A stretch of DNA of 64,000 nucleotides from Paenibacillus sp. D2_2 (GTDB lineage: Bacteria > Bacillota > Bacilli > Paenibacillales > Paenibacillaceae): NCBI RefSeq assembly GCF_031199965.1, contig NZ_CP133605.1, positions 1,706,501 to 1,770,500 of the forward strand. The letters run 5' to 3'. The notes beneath the pieces were generated by a model that had not been told where the DNA came from, searched no databases, and saw nothing but the letters and a program-made list of their open reading frames with translations. Made by a program: the position numbers and the translations under genes. Below, in pieces: positions 36,594 through 46,040 of the stretch. Position 1 is the first letter of the stretch; each line of letters opens with the position of its first letter.

Positions 36594-37859
36594 ATGAAGC
36601 GAAGAAACCATTGGGTACTTTTTGCACTCTTACTGCTCGCCTTGATTAATTTGTCACCGACGGAGAAGTCAACGATGGTAGGTTCCAAAGATCAGGAGAG
36701 AACAACAGAGCCGGTAAAACCTCCAAGCCAGGAGAAGGTTCGGGACAATGGACGGATAAAAGTAGCCGTACGGCTACCTGAGTCGGAATTCAATGAACTG
36801 AAGGCGATGAACGATTCGTTTATGCAGGAGCATTCCACTGAAGTTGAACTGGTGAATCTACCTACCGGGGAAGATTACACTTCTTTGCAACAGCAGTTCG
36901 AGCTTGGTGCGTCTCCCGACGTCGTATTGCTCGACAATGTCTGGGTTCGTCGCTATGCAGCGGGCGGATTCTTGCTGCCGACGGAGAGTTACTATTCCGG
37001 TTCTTTGACCGGTGAAGTGTTAAGCGCTTCCTTGGCGCAGGATGAATGGAACGGCTATGTGTGGGGTGTGCCGCTTGATGCCGATCCCTATGTTTGGGTA
37101 TATGATTCTGAGGTATTAAGAGAAATCGGTCATTCTTTCCCATCGACATTGGAGGAATGGCATGCGCTAATCGAAGCCTGGAATGAATTTAATTCTCCAG
37201 CGTATTTGCTGGGGCTTGATTATAATGATCCTTATGCTATGATGTCGTTATTATGGCAATTGGGTGCCAAAGGTCAAGGCAAGCAGGAAGGGGCCGAATC
37301 TATTTTTAATAAGAAAAGCTTAAATGAAGCAGTTCCGCTCTTGGAGCAGCTGCAGCCTTATATGATAGATACCAGCGACGATGAGAGTAGCGACCGTTGG
37401 ATTGGTGGTAATCGGCAAGATGCAGTTATTACGCTTATTCCTTCTACAGAGGCGAGGAAGTATCCTTATCGTGGAAAGAAAATCTTCTTTCCAGAACCTT
37501 TGGAATCAGGCAATAAAATGTGGATTTCCGGCAGAAGCTTTGTTGTAACAGCGAGATCCAAGCATCGGGATACAGCTGGATTGTGGATTTCGGCAATGAC
37601 TGCCCAAATCCAGCAACGTCAATGGCATGAGAAGACGGGCCATTTGCCTGCACTTAAAACTTTGTACTATCAAGCGATGAGATCTGGACTGCCAGATTGG
37701 GTAACGGCTTCGTTCGTAAAAGGACAGGGAATTACTCAGCCGGTAACAACCAATCTTCCCGAGTTGATGCAGCAATTACAAGAGACGTCCCGTTCTTTTC
37801 TTTATAATGATATAAATGCTAAACAGTATTTGAAGCAATTGGATGAGCTGAATCCATAA
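36594..37859 (+). CDS. Extracellular solute-binding protein, family 1, without lipobox
   Basis: 421 residues. An N-terminal hydrophobic signal or anchor (WVLFALLLLALINL, residues 6-19) precedes a type 1 periplasmic-binding fold: RIKVAVRLPESEFNELKAMND, SPDVVLLDNVWVRRYAAGGFL and YVWGVPLDADPYVWVYD, as in sugar-binding proteins. No Cys follows the hydrophobic segment, so it is probably not a lipoprotein. No ABC permease or ATPase is nearby, leaving its transporter unknown. ATG 36594 follows GGAGGGG at 36577-36583. Confidence 0.82.
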   Translation: MKRRNHWVLFALLLLALINLSPTEKSTMVGSKDQERTTEPVKPPSQEKVRDNGRIKVAVRLPESEFNELKAMNDSFMQEHSTEVELVNLPTGEDYTSLQQQFELGASPDVVLLDNVWVRRYAAGGFLLPTESYYSGSLTGEVLSASLAQDEWNGYVWGVPLDADPYVWVYDSEVLREIGHSFPSTLEEWHALIEAWNEFNSPAYLLGLDYNDPYAMMSLLWQLGAKGQGKQEGAESIFNKKSLNEAVPLLEQLQPYMIDTSDDESSDRWIGGNRQDAVITLIPSTEARKYPYRGKKIFFPEPLESGNKMWISGRSFVVTARSKHRDTAGLWISAMTAQIQQRQWHEKTGHLPALKTLYYQAMRSGLPDWVTASFVKGQGITQPVTTNLPELMQQLQETSRSFLYNDINAKQYLKQLDELNP

Positions 37860-37867
37860 ATTCATGG

Positions 37868-38973
37868 TTAGCTGTTTGATTTCAATGATAGTTTTAATTT
37901 TACAGTTAACTGACCCTCGTCAATTACTGCTTCTGTCGCTTCGATGAAGGGAACGATCTCTTTTGGATAAAATCCAAGATCAAATTCATCTTCCAACTCA
38001 GTTCTTGTGGTGTCCGGTAATTCTAAGCCATTAAAGACAAGCTTATCAATATGAAAAACTAGGGCGTTCTGCGGTTGATTTTCAATGGTATAATGCCCTT
38101 CTACAGATATTTCAAGACCCTCTTTGCTGCCTTGCACGATCATGCGTTGATTTGAGAATCGGAACGACATATCGCTAAGCAGTTTATTTTTGCTTCTAAG
38201 GAACTCGTTGAGCTCTTTTCCCGGATGGTCAGGATATAACCTCCTTTAAACGAAGTGAGGCTGTCCTTGTAATCTTTTAAGTAATCAGGAAAATTAGCCA
38301 TGGCCTCAGACAACACCTTGAAATAACGCCTTACTTCATAGAGTCCTACGTTCTGCCAATAGCTAGTTAATTCCTGGATCATTTGTCGCAGCTTTTCTGG
38401 GTCGGCGCTAGAGCTTATGGAACTCTCCACACTCTGCTGAAGTGCAACCAATCGTTCCCGTTGCTGCAGCAATCGTTGCTTCATGCTCTCCAGTTCTTGA
38501 CTGGTTTGATTCAGTTCTTCTCTTGTTGCTCTTAGAGTGGTGTATTCTTGCAAATATGTATTGAGGATATCTTGGTTTCGTTCTGAAATAAGCTGATAGT
38601 AGTCTAATACGGTAAAGAAGTCACTAAGGCTGTTAACTGACAATAGTGCAGTGAGTAGAGTTTCGCGTTCTCCCATATAGTAGGCGGCGATCACTTTTCC
38701 GGCTTGTTCGCGGCTGCTTTTGATTTGACTGCTCTTATCAGCTAGCTGCTTGGTCAATTTATCCACACTTCGTTCGGTATCTTGTTGCTGAAGTGTAATC
38801 TTGCTAATATCTCGATCAATTTCAACGATGGACAGACTCTGTTCCATAATCTTCAGGTCTTCCTCTGAGATTGGAGCAGCATATGCAGCCCCTTGCAGCA
38901 AAGGACCCACTGCAAGAGCGATGAACATACATAGCGAAGCAATGGTTTTACGTAAGCAGTTCTTCAGGTTCAA
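37868..38973 (-). CDS. Exported coiled-coil protein, CwlO-N-terminal-like (frameshift near 38215)
   Basis: About 368 residues after repair. A signal peptide ends near GAAYAAP. A long coiled coil (about residues 30-200) of the PcsB/CwlO N-terminal kind follows, including a region like ISERNQDILNTYLQEY. The C-terminal third is read in another frame: one C (G on the coding strand) missing near 38215 separates LTIREKELNEFLRSKN from MSFRFSNQRMIVQG. A TTG start at 38973 is chosen because AAAGGAGGG precedes it by 6 bp. No hydrolase domain is seen, so the role is unknown. Confidence 0.75.
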
Positions 38974-39065
38974 CACATCCCTCCTCCTTTGCAGCATCAT
39001 GTTATGGTGGCCGGACCTCTTTACCTAGGATGTATATGATACAAGCACGGCAAATATATGAGGTA

Positions 39066-39095
39066 GTTCAAAAAGTCCGCTTTCGAATTACACGA
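39066..39095 (-). repeat. Right-end remnant of the dispersed element
   Basis: Read in reverse: TTCGTGTAATTCGAAAGCGG then ACTTTTTGAACTACCTC, the conserved right end and flank. No core is present. It sits beside the terminator of the DUF2626 gene. Confidence 0.65.
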
Positions 39096-39103
39096 AATGA
39101 AAA

Positions 39104-39144
39104 ACAAAGAAGACGATCCGATAAAATCGAATCGTCTTCTTTGT
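39104..39144 (-). terminator. Terminator of the DUF2626 gene
   Basis: ACAAAGAAGACGAT (39104-39117) pairs with ATCGTCTTCTTTGT (39131-39144). On the minus strand it is followed by a run of T. Confidence 0.85.
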
Positions 39145-39168
39145 CGTAATGATGAAGCAAGCCGGAGA

Positions 39169-39405
39169 TTATAGCGGCAGCCCCATCTGGAAAACCGTCC
39201 AATAGCTGAATCCTGTGAAGGCTACAATCATATATCCCCAGAACAGCATGATATAAGTCTTCTCAGTGAATTTCAAATAACCAAACAGCATGAAGAATGC
39301 AGTCTGCATAAAAAATAACAAAGCCATCTCAATGAGGTTCCCGGCAAAAGCCATAAGTCCGATGGAGAGTGTGAAAAAGCCGAGGACACGGAACATTCGT
39401 GCCAA
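39169..39405 (-). CDS. DUF2626 small membrane protein (YqgY-like)
   Basis: 78 residues with two or three hydrophobic segments. The start ARMFRVLGFFTLSIGLMAF and the motif LLFFMQTAFFMLFGYLKFTEK match the DUF2626 family of Bacillales, for which no function is known. The RBS on the minus strand is AAAGGGGGATTC, just upstream. It is divergent from rsfA. Confidence 0.85.
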   Translation of the reverse strand: MARMFRVLGFFTLSIGLMAFAGNLIEMALLFFMQTAFFMLFGYLKFTEKTYIMLFWGYMIVAFTGFSYWTVFQMGLPL

Positions 39406-39748
39406 GCGTGAATCCCCCTTTCCTATGTATACGCTTCATCCAAATTCTACAATTATTATACCCGCAACCTTAACAAGTGTAAACGAAAAGTCAATAAAAA
39501 GAATTGCTTCCCTGATAAATTGTGATTTTTATTATTGTCATTTGATTAGACGACGCCTTATCTGACTGGTATTTTGCAAAGACATGTATGGACGAGGTTA
39601 AAAATGGAAATACATTTTAATACCAAATAGATTCTATGAACTCTATGAGAGGCATAGAAATGGAGTAAGAAGTAATTTTACCCATTCGCCTGCCGGGATA
39701 AAGGCTGGAGACGGTATATTTAGGATGTCGTTAGGAGGTTTATATTGC
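39406..39748. other. Intergenic region between DUF2626 gene and rsfA
   Basis: 343 bp without a gene, AT-rich. It must hold the promoters of the two divergent genes; ATTATTATA near 39452 may be the DUF2626 -10 region. No repeat, terminator or operator was recognised. Confidence 0.5.
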
Positions 39749-40405
39749 ATGACAGCAGTGAGACAAGATGCGTGGAGCGCGGAAGATGATCTGATTCTGG
39801 CTGAAGTGACTTTGCGTCATATTCGTGAGGGCAGCACGCAATTGACTGCCTTTGAAGAAGTAGGGGAGAAGATCGGTAGAACTGCAGCTGCTTGTGGTTT
39901 CCGATGGAACAGTTGTGTCCGTAAGAGATATGAGGCAGCGATAGGTATCGCAAAAGCACAACGGCAAAAAAGAAACTATATGAAGAAGCAGGGATCGCTG
40001 GTGGGAAGCCCAGCTGTAGCTTCACTGACTTCGGTTGTTGAATTGGAAGAGGGAATCTACAAAAATGACGGGGTAACTGAAGAGACAATCTCGATCGATG
40101 CGGTCATCCGTTTTCTGCGCGGGTGGAAGAATACGGTTCAAGAGAGCAACCGTCACGTGAAGATGCTGGAGAAAGAATTGCGCATGAAGGATGAAGAACT
40201 GCTGAATTTGCGCGAGGAGAATAAACGTTTGTTCTCGCAGGTGAATGAGGTTCAGAGCGATTATCGAGTCGTGAACGACGATTATAAAGCTTTGATTCAA
40301 ATTATGGACCGGGCTAGACGACTTGCCTTTCTTAATGAAGAGGAAGACGAGAGTAAAACAAGATTCAAGATGGATGCTAACGGCAATTTAGAACGAATCG
40401 AATAG
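39749..40405 (+). CDS. rsfA: RsfA-like prespore-specific transcription regulator
   Basis: 218 residues. An N-terminal Myb/SANT-like DNA-binding domain ([22 protein letters not shown] ... [16 protein letters not shown], first 65 residues) is followed by a linker and a C-terminal coiled coil (about 130-190). RsfA tunes sigma-F-dependent genes in the forespore. ATG 39749 lies 10 bp after TAGGAGGT (39732-39739), so the extra codons from 39725 are not used. It lies next to panE, as ylbO lies near panE in Bacillus. Confidence 0.87.
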   Translation: MTAVRQDAWSAEDDLILAEVTLRHIREGSTQLTAFEEVGEKIGRTAAACGFRWNSCVRKRYEAAIGIAKAQRQKRNYMKKQGSLVGSPAVASLTSVVELEEGIYKNDGVTEETISIDAVIRFLRGWKNTVQESNRHVKMLEKELRMKDEELLNLREENKRLFSQVNEVQSDYRVVNDDYKALIQIMDRARRLAFLNEEEDESKTRFKMDANGNLERIE

Positions 40406-40421
40406 AAAAATCGATAGAATA

Positions 40422-40460
40422 AACAAAGTCCCATCGCAATCGCGGCGGGACTTTGTTTTT
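40422..40460 (+). terminator. Intrinsic terminator after rsfA
   Basis: AACAAAGTCCC (40422-40432) pairs with GGGACTTTGTT (40447-40457), inner CGC/GCG, then T. Confidence 0.9.
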
Positions 40461-40539
40461 GTAGAGAATGTACTTATTATGTATTTCTAAGGACAGGTCT
40501 GGTATAAACATAGTAGATGGTTAGGAAGGAAGGATTCGG

Positions 40540-41535
40540 ATGAAGGTAGACATTATTGGAGCGGGAGCTCTTGGATTGTTATTTGGCGGTAAGTTAGCTG
40601 CGGGGGGAGTACGGGTTCGTTTCTGGACAAGAACGACTGAACAAGCTCGATTGTTGAGGGAAGAAGGAGTTCATATTGAGGAACCGAATTCCGCTCTTCT
40701 ACACATTGCTCCGTCTATGATTCTGGCTCATTCCGTAAATGATATAGTTGATGGTTCGATGAATAATTCTGAGGAGGAAGTTCCTGATTGGATATTTGTC
40801 ACGACAAAACAGCGGAGCGTGGATCATGATCTGCTTGATATCATCGGACAGATCGCCTGTCCTAAGACGGGAATCATCTGTTTTCAGAATGGAATCGGTC
40901 ATATCGAGATATTCCGCAGCGCTTTCAAGAACAGGAGTATCTATGTAGCTATAACGACAGAAGGTGCCAAACGTAGAGACTCACATTACGTCATCCGCGC
41001 TGGTGTTGGGAGTACCCAAATCGGTATCCCTCAAGCAAGTCAATCTCTTCTATATAATGATTCTATAGATAAGAAGAAGGATCAGTTCAATGGAGAAGAT
41101 TTGCTCAAAATGCTTGAATCGGCAGGATTTGAAGCCTTTTTGTCGAAAGAAATCGATAGGGAAATTTATAGGAAATTGCTTATAAATGCAGTGATTAATC
41201 CGTTAACCGCAATTTGGCGTATACCGAACGGAGAATTGCTCGATACGAAGTTGCGCGTGGCGATGCTTAAGCAGCTATGTGAGGAAGGAATGCGAATCTA
41301 TGAGGCGCATCAAATCTCTATTCCTTCTAATATGTATGAACAGATTATATCTGTCTGCCAGTCGACAGCCGGGAACATCTCATCCATGTTAAGCGATGTA
41401 CTTAAAGGAGCGCCAACCGAGATTGATTCCATAAATGGACGACTGACAGAGATGGCTCAAGCTGCTGGCATATCTGCTCCTGGACATGAGATTTTGTTGA
41501 ATTTGGTTAGAGGACTAGAGGCTGCGGGCGACTGA
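40540..41535 (+). CDS. panE: 2-dehydropantoate 2-reductase
   Basis: 331 residues. The N-terminal Rossmann motif is VDIIGAGALGLLFGGKLAAGG, for NADPH. The catalytic Lys region RKLLINAVINPLTAIWR and the C-terminal substrate domain (TEIDSINGRLTEMAQAAG) are present. It reduces ketopantoate to pantoate for coenzyme A. The start is ATG 40540 with GGAAGGAAGGAT at 40524-40535. The protein is slightly longer than usual because of an acidic stretch near residue 75. Confidence 0.92.
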   Translation: MKVDIIGAGALGLLFGGKLAAGGVRVRFWTRTTEQARLLREEGVHIEEPNSALLHIAPSMILAHSVNDIVDGSMNNSEEEVPDWIFVTTKQRSVDHDLLDIIGQIACPKTGIICFQNGIGHIEIFRSAFKNRSIYVAITTEGAKRRDSHYVIRAGVGSTQIGIPQASQSLLYNDSIDKKKDQFNGEDLLKMLESAGFEAFLSKEIDREIYRKLLINAVINPLTAIWRIPNGELLDTKLRVAMLKQLCEEGMRIYEAHQISIPSNMYEQIISVCQSTAGNISSMLSDVLKGAPTEIDSINGRLTEMAQAAGISAPGHEILLNLVRGLEAAGD

Positions 41536-41591
41536 GGACATAAAATTTTGTTTTAGGTCTGAAAATTACGTTTTATGGGGAGGGTTCGTCT

Positions 41592-41975
41592 TTGAATGTA
41601 CTATTGGGACCGGTTTTTATTTTTACGATAATGCCTATTATTCCATTTTTCTTGGTTTATTTTGTCTGCGTTTTCTTGAAGAAGGAGAGAAAAGCTTCGT
41701 TGCTCTTGGCTATGGACGTGACGACATTCTTCCTTATTTTGTCAGTTTCTGTTCTGTTCAATAACGTATTTAATTCCAAGTTTGGTTTCTATTTAATACT
41801 ACTTATCCTGCTGATTGTCGTGGGTCTGATCGGCGGAGCCCAGAACAGGCTGAAGGGGAAGGTTGATGTCAACAGAATGTTGCGCGCTGTATGGCGTCTT
41901 GCCTTTGCCGGAGCGGGAATCGTATATATTGTTTTATTTCTCATTAGCTTCTTTACATATATTTCTGCTATTTAG
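41592..41975 (+). CDS. DUF3397 membrane protein
   Basis: 127 residues with four predicted membrane helices. The layout and the KKERKASLLLAMDVTTFFLI and NRLKGKVDVNRMLRAVWRL segments fit DUF3397, whose gene commonly lies near panE and bshC in Bacillales. No function is known. A TTG start at 41592 follows GGGGAGGG (41577-41584). It lies 56 bp after panE and is probably co-transcribed. Confidence 0.8.
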   Translation: MNVLLGPVFIFTIMPIIPFFLVYFVCVFLKKERKASLLLAMDVTTFFLILSVSVLFNNVFNSKFGFYLILLILLIVVGLIGGAQNRLKGKVDVNRMLRAVWRLAFAGAGIVYIVLFLISFFTYISAI

Positions 41976-42133
41976 TTCAGGCTAAGTGAGGAAAGAAAAG
42001 GTACTACATATTGAAAAGAATAATGAAAACCTGTAGAACAAAGAGCGGAAAATGTCAATAATGTAGATTTGACCATTTTGTTAATAATGCGTTTCATTTT
42101 TATTAACAGGTGTTCTATTTCAGAAAATTTATG

Positions 42134-42163
42134 TTGGATTTTTTTGACCGCTGGTTGTATAAT
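42134..42163 (+). promoter_or_regulatory. Probable promoter of oppA
   Basis: TATAAT at 42158-42163 with TTGGAT at 42134-42139, an 18-bp spacer. It is 50 bp ahead of the oppA start and is the only good -10 box in this AT-rich 237-bp gap. Confidence 0.5.
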
Positions 42164-42212
42164 CTAAAAACATATACCACAAAACATATTAATTAAGGGG
42201 GACTCAGCAAGG

Positions 42213-43910
42213 ATGAAGAAGAGTAAAAGTCTATTGCTTCTTTTGACGCTCGTTCTTGCGGTCGGTACGCTATTATCTGCTTGCGGATCGAACAGCGAGA
42301 AGAACAGTGCTTCAAAAGGAAACAACAATGCAGCTAACAATGCTGCAAATGGTGATGTGAAGTTGGCTTCTGATCAAACGCTTAGAATCAATTTGAGTGC
42401 AGAACCTCCAACATTTGACCCAGCTCAAGCACAGGATAGCCAAGCGAATACAGTGCTCAAGATGATGTATGAAGGTCTTGTACGCATGGACGCTGATGGC
42501 AAGGAACTTCCAGGTGCTGCAGAGTCTTGGGACATTGACGGAACTAAATATACTTTCCATCTTCGCAAAGATGCTAAGTGGAGCAATGGCGACCCTGTAA
42601 CAGCAAACGATTTCGTATTTGCTTGGGAACGCGTGCTTAGCCCTGATACACAACCAGCTGCACCTTATGCTTACCAATTGTACTACATCAAGAATGCTGA
42701 AGATTTCAACAACGGTAAAATTAAGGATTTCAACGAAGTTGGCATTAAAGCTACTGACGACTATACTTTGGAAGTGGAATTGAATGACCCAACTCCATAT
42801 TTCCTTGGTCTGACTTCATTCTATACTTTCTACCCGGTTCATCAATCCGTTAAGGATGATGCTGCATGGGCTACAGATCCTAAGAAAATGATCGTTAACG
42901 GACCGTTTACGTTGACCACTTGGACAACCGGTGAAACTATCGAAGTAACGAAGAATGATCAATATTGGAATAAAGATGATATTAAGTTGAACAAAATCAC
43001 AATGTCTTTGGTAGAGAGCGGTGCTACTGAGCTCGAATCCTACCGTAACGGCGAACTTGATCGTGCGGGTGCACCTAACGGTGAAATCCCATCCGACCAA
43101 ATTCCAATCGTACAAAAAGAAATGCCGGATGAATATAAAGTAAAAGGTATCGCTGGTACCTACTACTATCAATTTAACTCTAAAGCAGAACCATTCCAGA
43201 ACGCTAAGATTCGTAAAGCATTCTCTATGGCTATCGACCGTCAAGCGATTGTAGACAAAATAACACAGGGCGGACAAATCCCTGCATACGGTGCAGTACC
43301 AGAAGGTATCGCGGGTGCTGAAGGTGAATTCCGCGCTGAACACAGCGACAAAGAGTATTTCCAAGAGAACGTTGATGAAGCTAAGAAGTTGTTGGAAGAA
43401 GGGATGAAGGAAGAAGGCTACACCAAGCTGCCTGATATCACTTTAATCCACAACAACGGTGAAGGACACAAGAAAGTTGCTACTGCTATTGTTGATATGT
43501 GGAAGAAAAATCTTGGCGTAGACGTTAAGATTCAAAACCAAGAGTGGGGCGTATTCTTGAAGAATCGTCAAAATCTTGACTATCAAATCGCTCGTAGTGG
43601 CTGGTCTGCTGACTACAACGATCCGATGACATTTATGGATCTGTGGATGACAGGCGCGGGTAACAACGATTTGGGCTACTCCAACCCTGAGTATGACACT
43701 CTGCTTAAGCAAGCTAAGTCTGAGCCAGACTTGAAGAAGCGTGACGCTGACTTTGCAAAAGCGGAAGAAATCTTCATTAAACAAGATATGGCTTATATGC
43801 CTATCTACTACTACACGAACGTAGCACTTGAAAAGCCGAACCTTAAAGGCGTAGTTGTTGACTACAGCGGTGCAATCGACTACACTCGTGCATACCTGAC
43901 AGCAGAATAA
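42213..43910 (+). CDS. oppA: Oligopeptide ABC transporter, substrate-binding lipoprotein OppA
   Basis: 565 residues. The signal peptide ends in lipobox LLSAC (Cys near residue 24), followed by a Ser/Asn-rich linker and an SBP family 5 domain: LRINLSAEPPTFDPAQAQD, NDFVFAWERVLSP and FSMAIDRQAIVDKI. It captures peptides outside the membrane. Its RBS is AAGGGGGA at 42194-42201. A terminator separates it from oppBCDF, which would give more binding protein than transporter. Confidence 0.94.
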   Translation: MKKSKSLLLLLTLVLAVGTLLSACGSNSEKNSASKGNNNAANNAANGDVKLASDQTLRINLSAEPPTFDPAQAQDSQANTVLKMMYEGLVRMDADGKELPGAAESWDIDGTKYTFHLRKDAKWSNGDPVTANDFVFAWERVLSPDTQPAAPYAYQLYYIKNAEDFNNGKIKDFNEVGIKATDDYTLEVELNDPTPYFLGLTSFYTFYPVHQSVKDDAAWATDPKKMIVNGPFTLTTWTTGETIEVTKNDQYWNKDDIKLNKITMSLVESGATELESYRNGELDRAGAPNGEIPSDQIPIVQKEMPDEYKVKGIAGTYYYQFNSKAEPFQNAKIRKAFSMAIDRQAIVDKITQGGQIPAYGAVPEGIAGAEGEFRAEHSDKEYFQENVDEAKKLLEEGMKEEGYTKLPDITLIHNNGEGHKKVATAIVDMWKKNLGVDVKIQNQEWGVFLKNRQNLDYQIARSGWSADYNDPMTFMDLWMTGAGNNDLGYSNPEYDTLLKQAKSEPDLKKRDADFAKAEEIFIKQDMAYMPIYYYTNVALEKPNLKGVVVDYSGAIDYTRAYLTAE

Positions 43911-43955
43911 TTGTCGGTAAAAATACACAAATGTCGATAATTGAATAGCAAGTTT

Positions 43956-43996
43956 GGGATATATATGTGGTATTCCATATATATCCCCTTTTTTTT
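43956..43996 (+). terminator. Terminator between oppA and oppB
   Basis: GGGATATATATG (43956-43967) pairs with CATATATATCCC (43976-43987), followed by eight T at 43989-43996. It probably limits read-through into oppBCDF. Confidence 0.92.
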
Positions 43997-44021
43997 GCGA
44001 CTTTTTTCCAAGTTGTGTGCG

Positions 44022-44053
44022 CATATGCAAATATTATGTGGTCATATGCAAAT
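44022..44053 (+). promoter_or_regulatory. Two direct repeats CATATGCAAAT, 21 bp apart
   Basis: CATATGCAAAT occurs at 44022-44032 and 44043-44053. The 21-bp period is two helical turns, so two protein molecules would bind the same face. It lies 88 bp ahead of oppB, just after the oppA terminator. The binding protein is not known. Confidence 0.5.
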
Positions 44054-44140
44054 TTATCGAATAGACAAATGAAAAGGTTTGCCCTAAAATCGATTTATAT
44101 CGTTTTTTGTCGAAAATTATAAGAGGAGGTGTTAACGGGT

Positions 44141-45073
44141 ATGGTGCGCTACATTGCTAACAAACTATTCTACACATTGGTTTCGCTGTTCATCTTAATC
44201 TCCGCCACCTTCTTTCTTATGAAAGCAATACCGGGTGATCCTTTCATGTCGGAAAAGAAAGTTCCTGAGGAGATCAGACAGCGTCTCATGGAACAATATG
44301 GTTTGGACAAACCCGTTTTCCAACAGTACATTAAGTATCTCGGAGATATCGCTCAAGGTGACTTGGGGATTTCAATGAAAAAGGTTAACCAAGAGGTATC
44401 GCATATCATTGGACAAACTTTCTCCGCTTCACTCAAGCTGGGACTTGTCGCGATTGTTGTATCCGTTATTATCGGGGTGGTGCTCGGACTCTTAGCAGCA
44501 CTCTATCACAGAAGAGTCATAGATAATGTGACGATGGTGTTGGCGGTTCTCGGGATTGCGGTCCCAAGCTTCGTACTCGCATCATTGTTGCAATTTGTGT
44601 TTGCATCCAAGCTGCATTGGCTCCCTACGATGGGATTCAAAGGACCATTGTACTATGTCATGCCTGTAGCAGCACTTTCAGCGCAGCCTATAGCCTTTAT
44701 AGCCCGTCTGACGAGGTCAAGTATGCTCGAAGTTCTGCATGCGGACTACATTAAGACAGCTAAGGCTAAAGGCTTAAGTTGGTTTGCTATTTTGATTCGC
44801 CATGTAGTTCGCAACGGGATTATGCCGGTTGTTACTTATATGGGGCCAATGACCGCGAATATCGTTACTGGTTCGGTTGTTATCGAACAGGTCTTCGGTA
44901 TTGGAGGTATCGGTAAACAATTCGTTATGGCAATTACAAGTCGTGACTATCCGCTCATTATGGGTATCACAATTTTCTATGGTGCATTGTTGATGATTGC
45001 CCGGTTGATTACTGATGTTGCATACGGATTTATCGATCCGCGAATCAAGCTTAACGCTAGGAAGGAGGGCTAA
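44141..45073 (+). CDS. oppB: Oligopeptide ABC transporter permease OppB
   Basis: 310 residues, six membrane segments, starting VRYIANKLFYTLVSLFILISA. The binding-protein-dependent permease motif is visible near RTAKAKGLSWFAILIRHVVRNG-type sequence at residues 206-226. It forms the channel with OppC. ATG 44141 is set by AGAGGAGGTG at 44122-44131. It is followed 3 bp later by oppC. Confidence 0.94.
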   Translation: MVRYIANKLFYTLVSLFILISATFFLMKAIPGDPFMSEKKVPEEIRQRLMEQYGLDKPVFQQYIKYLGDIAQGDLGISMKKVNQEVSHIIGQTFSASLKLGLVAIVVSVIIGVVLGLLAALYHRRVIDNVTMVLAVLGIAVPSFVLASLLQFVFASKLHWLPTMGFKGPLYYVMPVAALSAQPIAFIARLTRSSMLEVLHADYIKTAKAKGLSWFAILIRHVVRNGIMPVVTYMGPMTANIVTGSVVIEQVFGIGGIGKQFVMAITSRDYPLIMGITIFYGALLMIARLITDVAYGFIDPRIKLNARKEG

Positions 45074-45076
45074 TCA

Positions 45077-46029
45077 TTGGATGCTAATCAACAAATCAAA
45101 GTGATGCCAGCACCCGCAGATCTGACCGCGAATGATTTCGCAAGGATTGGTACGGATGAGAAACAAGCTGAAGTGATTCAGCGGGAGAGCGTGTCCGCGC
45201 TGAAGGATGCTTGGCAAAGATTGGTTGCTAATAAGTTGGCCATGACTGCTTTGGCCGTACTTATCATTATTATAGTTATGTCGATTATCGGTCCATTGAT
45301 GTCGAAGTTTAACTACTTCTCAAATGACCTGCTTAATACAAATGCGAAGCCTAGTGGAGAGCATTGGTTCGGCACTGATGATTACGGTCGGGACATGTTC
45401 GTACGTACCTGGTACGGAGCACGTATCTCATTGATCGTCGGTTTAGTAGCGGCTCTGATTGACCTTTGTGTCGGTGTTGTATACGGGGGGGTTATGGGCT
45501 TCTACGGTGGACGTGTAGATACCATTATGAACAAGTTCTCCGAAATCTTGTACGCGATTCCTTACCTGCTCGTAACTATCCTGTTGCTGGTTGTGATGGA
45601 GCCAAGTCTAGGTACGATTATCGTAGCATTGACCATCACTGGCTGGATTAACATGTCCTGGATTGTACGGGCGAAATTATGCAGCTTAAAAATCGTGAAT
45701 TCGTACTTGCATCTCGTTCAATGGGTGCAGGATCAGGACGTTTATTGTTCCGTCACTTATTACCGAATGCACTCGGTCCAATTATTGTTACAGTTACTCT
45801 ATCTGTACCAAACGCGATCTTTGCGGAAGCCTTCCTGAGCTTCCTTGGTCTAGGTGTTCAGTCGCCGGTTGCTTCGCTTGGTTCGATGATCAACGACGCA
45901 TTGACCGGTTGGTTGTACTATCCTTGGCGCATGCTGTTCCCGGCAATTCTGATCAGTTTGATCATGCTGGCGTTTAATATTCTTGGCGACGGCCTTCGTG
46001 ACGCGCTGGATCCAAATCTGAAGAAATAG
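45077..46029 (+). CDS. oppC: Oligopeptide ABC transporter permease OppC (frameshift near 45670)
   Basis: About 317 residues after repair. A cytoplasmic N-terminus precedes the first helix (KLAMTALAVLIIIIVMSIIG), the HWFGTDDYGRDMFVRTWYGA motif typical of OppC/DppC and the EAA loop ASRSMGAGSGRLLFRHLLPN. The literal frame ends at 45838; one G is missing from GGG at 45669-45671, and repair gives WIVRGEIMQLKNREFV. A TTG start at 45077 follows AAGGAGG (45063-45069). Confidence 0.91.
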
Positions 46030-46040
46030 GAGGTGGAATG

